Source of the DNA: Cuniculiplasma divulgatum
GTDB taxonomy: Archaea > Thermoplasmatota > Thermoplasmata > Thermoplasmatales > Thermoplasmataceae
DNA length: 64,000 nt
Reading direction: 5' to 3'
NCBI GenBank assembly: GCA_031200235.1
Contig: CP133595.1
Location: 1,450,877-1,514,876 of the forward strand
Below the pieces are notes generated by a model. It searched no databases. It worked only from the letters and a program-made list of their open reading frames with translations, and had not been told where the DNA came from. The position numbers and the translations under genes are program-made. Of the stretch, positions 62,240-64,000 are shown one piece after another (within the stretch, counting starts at the first letter, position 1; each line of letters begins with the position of its first letter).

Positions 62240-63299
62240 TTTCAGAGTATCCAGAAAATTTGTAAAATACCTTATCCGCTTGGGAAGAAGATATCCTTAT
62301 CCCAAGCTTTCGGACTTCATCGGGATCGATGGTTGTACTCCTGAAGTTATAGCTTGCAAGGGATTCTTCAATGAGTCCACTACTGCACCCGGTGGCTCTG
62401 GCAATGTATCCAACTGACCTTAACCAGTCATCAGTGTTCCTCAGGGATAATGGAGCTGACATGTATTCTGTGAGGATATGACGAAGCATTGCGCCTTCCC
62501 TTTTAGCGAACTCCATATTTGACGAAAGGGCACAGCACGGGAAACCATCCAGAACCTCATGGTAGGTATGGGTCAACTTGTACTCTCCAGCAGAAACAAG
62601 CTCACTCAGGAAAGGCTCCCAGATGGCAATACTACAGCATTTTCCATTGACAAAATCTTCAATTCCCATTCGTGGATCTAAAAAACCCTGTGTTTGTGGG
62701 TAATCTTTCATGAATTCCATCACAAGAGATATCATTGTAGAAGATTCTGAGGTGAGGATGCAATCTTTGCAGTTATGATCCGATTTGATTATGCCTGATC
62801 CCCCCGAGGAAACGCCCATGAGGATGAGCGTATTCCCGTTGATAAGAGAAAAATCCACAGAGGGAAGAGTTGGAACAAGTGATAGCTCTAGCGTACCGTA
62901 ATTAAGGTCCTCGAGCGCTCTTATTGCTGAATCGTACTCAATTGGAATGATTTCCATTTCCCTTACTCTGGCCTCTCTTATTATGTGGGAGAGAACTGGG
63001 ACATATTCAGATGATCTTAAGAAACCGACTCTGACAAGACCTGGTACTGGACCCGGGTAAAATTTCCTGTCATATATCCTCCACGTGTTTGCATTTTTAA
63101 TCCTTATTATGGTTAACTGGGTTTCCAGAGATTTTATAAGTTCGGAGCAGTAACTTCTGGAGATGGAAAGTTTCCTTTCAAGTTCGGACTGCGTTACTCC
63201 GGACGACCCACCCCTGACAATTGCCCTGGATATTCTTGCAATGGTTTTCGCCCGGGCAGTTTTACGACCCTCATTTTTCAAATGTATCTGAATACCCAT
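62229..63299 (-). CDS. Winged-helix regulator fused to a periplasmic-binding-protein-like domain
   Basis: Predicted one-component regulator. The N-terminal winged helix (about 15-75: KTIARISRAIVRGGSSGVTQ, then ERKLSISRSYCSELIKSLE) is followed by a domain resembling NMT1/SsuA-type substrate-binding proteins: VRVGFLRSSEYVPVLSHII, EIIPIEYDSAIRALEDLNYGTLELSLVP, and CCSIAIWEPFLSEL. Several Cys pairs (NCKDC, KCC, CC) stand out. There is no signal peptide, so the binding domain is cytoplasmic. ATG 63299 is used; ATG 63383 is in frame but would lie across the promoter of the divergent aglB. Ligand and targets are unknown. Its end overlaps pheT by 11 bp. Confidence 0.72.
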   Translation of the reverse strand: MGIQIHLKNEGRKTARAKTIARISRAIVRGGSSGVTQSELERKLSISRSYCSELIKSLETQLTIIRIKNANTWRIYDRKFYPGPVPGLVRVGFLRSSEYVPVLSHIIREARVREMEIIPIEYDSAIRALEDLNYGTLELSLVPTLPSVDFSLINGNTLILMGVSSGGSGIIKSDHNCKDCILTSESSTMISLVMEFMKDYPQTQGFLDPRMGIEDFVNGKCCSIAIWEPFLSELVSAGEYKLTHTYHEVLDGFPCCALSSNMEFAKREGAMLRHILTEYMSAPLSLRNTDDWLRSVGYIARATGCSSGLIEESLASYNFRSTTIDPDEVRKLGIRISSSQADKVFYKFSGYSETTQ

Positions 63300-63362
63300 G
63301 TAAGGGATATAGAAAATTGTTATTCTGTCCTTAAGAAAATCAGGGAACGATCTTCCGATCAG

Positions 63363-63376
63363 TTTTTTATATATTG
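63363..63376 (+). promoter_or_regulatory. TATA-like box of aglB, possibly shared by the divergent regulator
   Basis: TTTTTTATATATTG is centred about 38 nt before the aglB ATG, allowing a short leader of about 11 nt. The same A+T-rich block could drive the minus-strand regulator with a longer leader. Confidence 0.4.
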
Positions 63377-63407
63377 TTTCCATTAGTGCTCTTCAGGTAC
63401 GACTCCA

Positions 63408-64000
63408 ATGGAAACTCAGCTGGATCAGAATATCACTTTAAGGGCAAGGGTGGCAAAGCACACCGACTTTTTGGTTGTTGGAATACTGTTTGTATTCTAT
63501 CTCTTCTTTGCCAACTACTTTGCCTGGGGACTAACATTTGTCAATGGCGGCGGGATCAGTACCCTTCCAACATCAGGAGGAAGCGATCCCTACTATAACT
63601 TCTACTTAATACTCCATTTTCTTTCCACCGGACACTGGCTGGTTCATGACCCTGCGCTGAACTTTCCATTCGGTTCAACCAACCCAAGGAATCCATTCTT
63701 CCACGTGATGTTGGTCTTCGTAGCTGAGGTGCTCTCCCCCATATTTGGGGCGAAAATGGCTGCTTTCTACGCTTTTGAGGAATTCGATGCCGTATTCGGT
63801 GCACTTCTCATAATCCCCGTGTACCTTGTTACCAAAGAACTTTTCGGTAAGAGGGCGGGTTACATATCCGCGTTCCTGTACACACTCATGCCAAGCAACC
63901 TTTCAGCTGGAATACTCTCTGGCGGCAGGATGCATACTCCGGAGCTCATCTTTGCGTTCTTCACCATATACTTCTTTGCCATGGCCATAAAATATTCTGG
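63408..64000 (+). CDS. aglB: Oligosaccharyltransferase AglB (STT3 family), 3'-truncated by window end
   Basis: Catalytic enzyme that transfers the lipid-linked glycan to Asn in Asn-x-Ser/Thr sequons of exported proteins. From ATG 63408 the frame stays open to the window end (197 codons). A first membrane helix (about 21-44) is followed by the STT3 external-loop motif SGGSDPYYNFYLI with the conserved catalytic Asp, then further helices beginning near VFGALLIIPVYLVTKELF. The glycosylation substrates would include the thermopsin-like protein, archaellin and the exported protein of the bc operon. No SD is evident; a TATA-like block lies upstream. Confidence 0.93.
   Translation, partial: METQLDQNITLRARVAKHTDFLVVGILFVFYLFFANYFAWGLTFVNGGGISTLPTSGGSDPYYNFYLILHFLSTGHWLVHDPALNFPFGSTNPRNPFFHVMLVFVAEVLSPIFGAKMAAFYAFEEFDAVFGALLIIPVYLVTKELFGKRAGYISAFLYTLMPSNLSAGILSGGRMHTPELIFAFFTIYFFAMAIKYS

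Noticed and set aside
1-64000. CRISPR array, prophage, complete IS or replication origin
   Set aside because: No regularly spaced direct repeats, phage structural genes, intact transposase or cdc6/ORB-like elements were seen on reading both strands.

Overview
The window comes from an acidophilic archaeon of the Thermoplasmatales type (Euryarchaeota). The evidence is the gene content: membrane LonB, KEOPS Cgi121, diphthine synthase, archaeal phosphoglycerate mutase ApgM, TiaS, Hel308, an archaellum cluster, a thermopsin-type acid protease with FTESGLPSG repeats, and a Rieske/cytochrome b complex beside succinate dehydrogenase. Many genes have a TATA-like box about 24-27 nt before the start codon and no ribosome binding site, as in leaderless archaeal mRNAs. 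Base composition looks moderate by eye; it was not computed. Species cannot be named from the sequence alone.

Layout. 1-5.7 kb (+): lonB (cut by the window edge), cgi121, a PfkB kinase, a gamma-carbonic-anhydrase-like protein, enolase and dphB. 5.7-6.9 kb (-): hsp20 followed by a winged-helix regulator, with a perfect 10-bp inverted repeat at the promoter. 7.2-11.5 kb (+): a ChrB-domain gene, a gene-poor gap and sdhABCD. 11.9-16.7 kb: DedA, a deoxycytidylate deaminase-like protein, a small membrane protein and the large thermopsin-like surface protein. 17.2-19.2 kb: a dolichol-phosphate mannose synthase-like enzyme, tRNA-Val(UAC) and a basic RHH-like protein. 19.3-23.0 kb (+): Rieske, cytochrome b, a crotonase-like protein and an anchored exported protein form one compact operon. 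23.2-25 kb (-): pdxS and a DUF92 protein. 25.9-31.6 kb (+): a GT-C glycosyltransferase, family-5 uracil-DNA glycosylase, TauE/DUF1634 and a GltD-like flavoprotein. 31.6-36.9 kb (-): serS, a membrane protein and the arfC-ahcY-apgM group.

38.2-44.5 kb (+) is a dense information-processing and lipid block: hel308-trm5, then uppS-tiaS-AK6-CDP-alcohol transferase. 44.5-52.2 kb is mostly minus strand: phosphohexomutase, GT2 transferase, EF-1beta with a 55-aa zinc-ribbon gene, an M50 site-2 protease, and a 1232-aa TPR-like protein. 52.6-59.3 kb (-) is the archaellum operon arlA-C-D/E-F-G-H-I-J. 59.5-64 kb holds a second gamma-CA-like gene, a tandem-RHH repressor ahead of pheT, an HTH/substrate-binding fusion, and the divergent start of aglB (STT3), cut by the window end.

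Themes. Respiration is represented by complex II and a bc-type complex. Surface glycosylation is scattered across the window (DPMS, GT-C, cis-prenyltransferase, phosphohexomutase, GT2, AglB), matching the Asn-x-Ser/Thr-rich thermopsin-like and exported proteins and the archaellin. No CRISPR array, complete insertion sequence, rRNA or prophage was seen. The least ordinary items are the hsp20 operator/regulator pair, the crotonase-like gene inside the bc operon together with a non-acidic Qo motif in cytochrome b, the RHH/pheT control region, the HTH-SBP fusion, the TPR/M50 pair, and a DUF92 gene with no conventional start codon covering its full domain.
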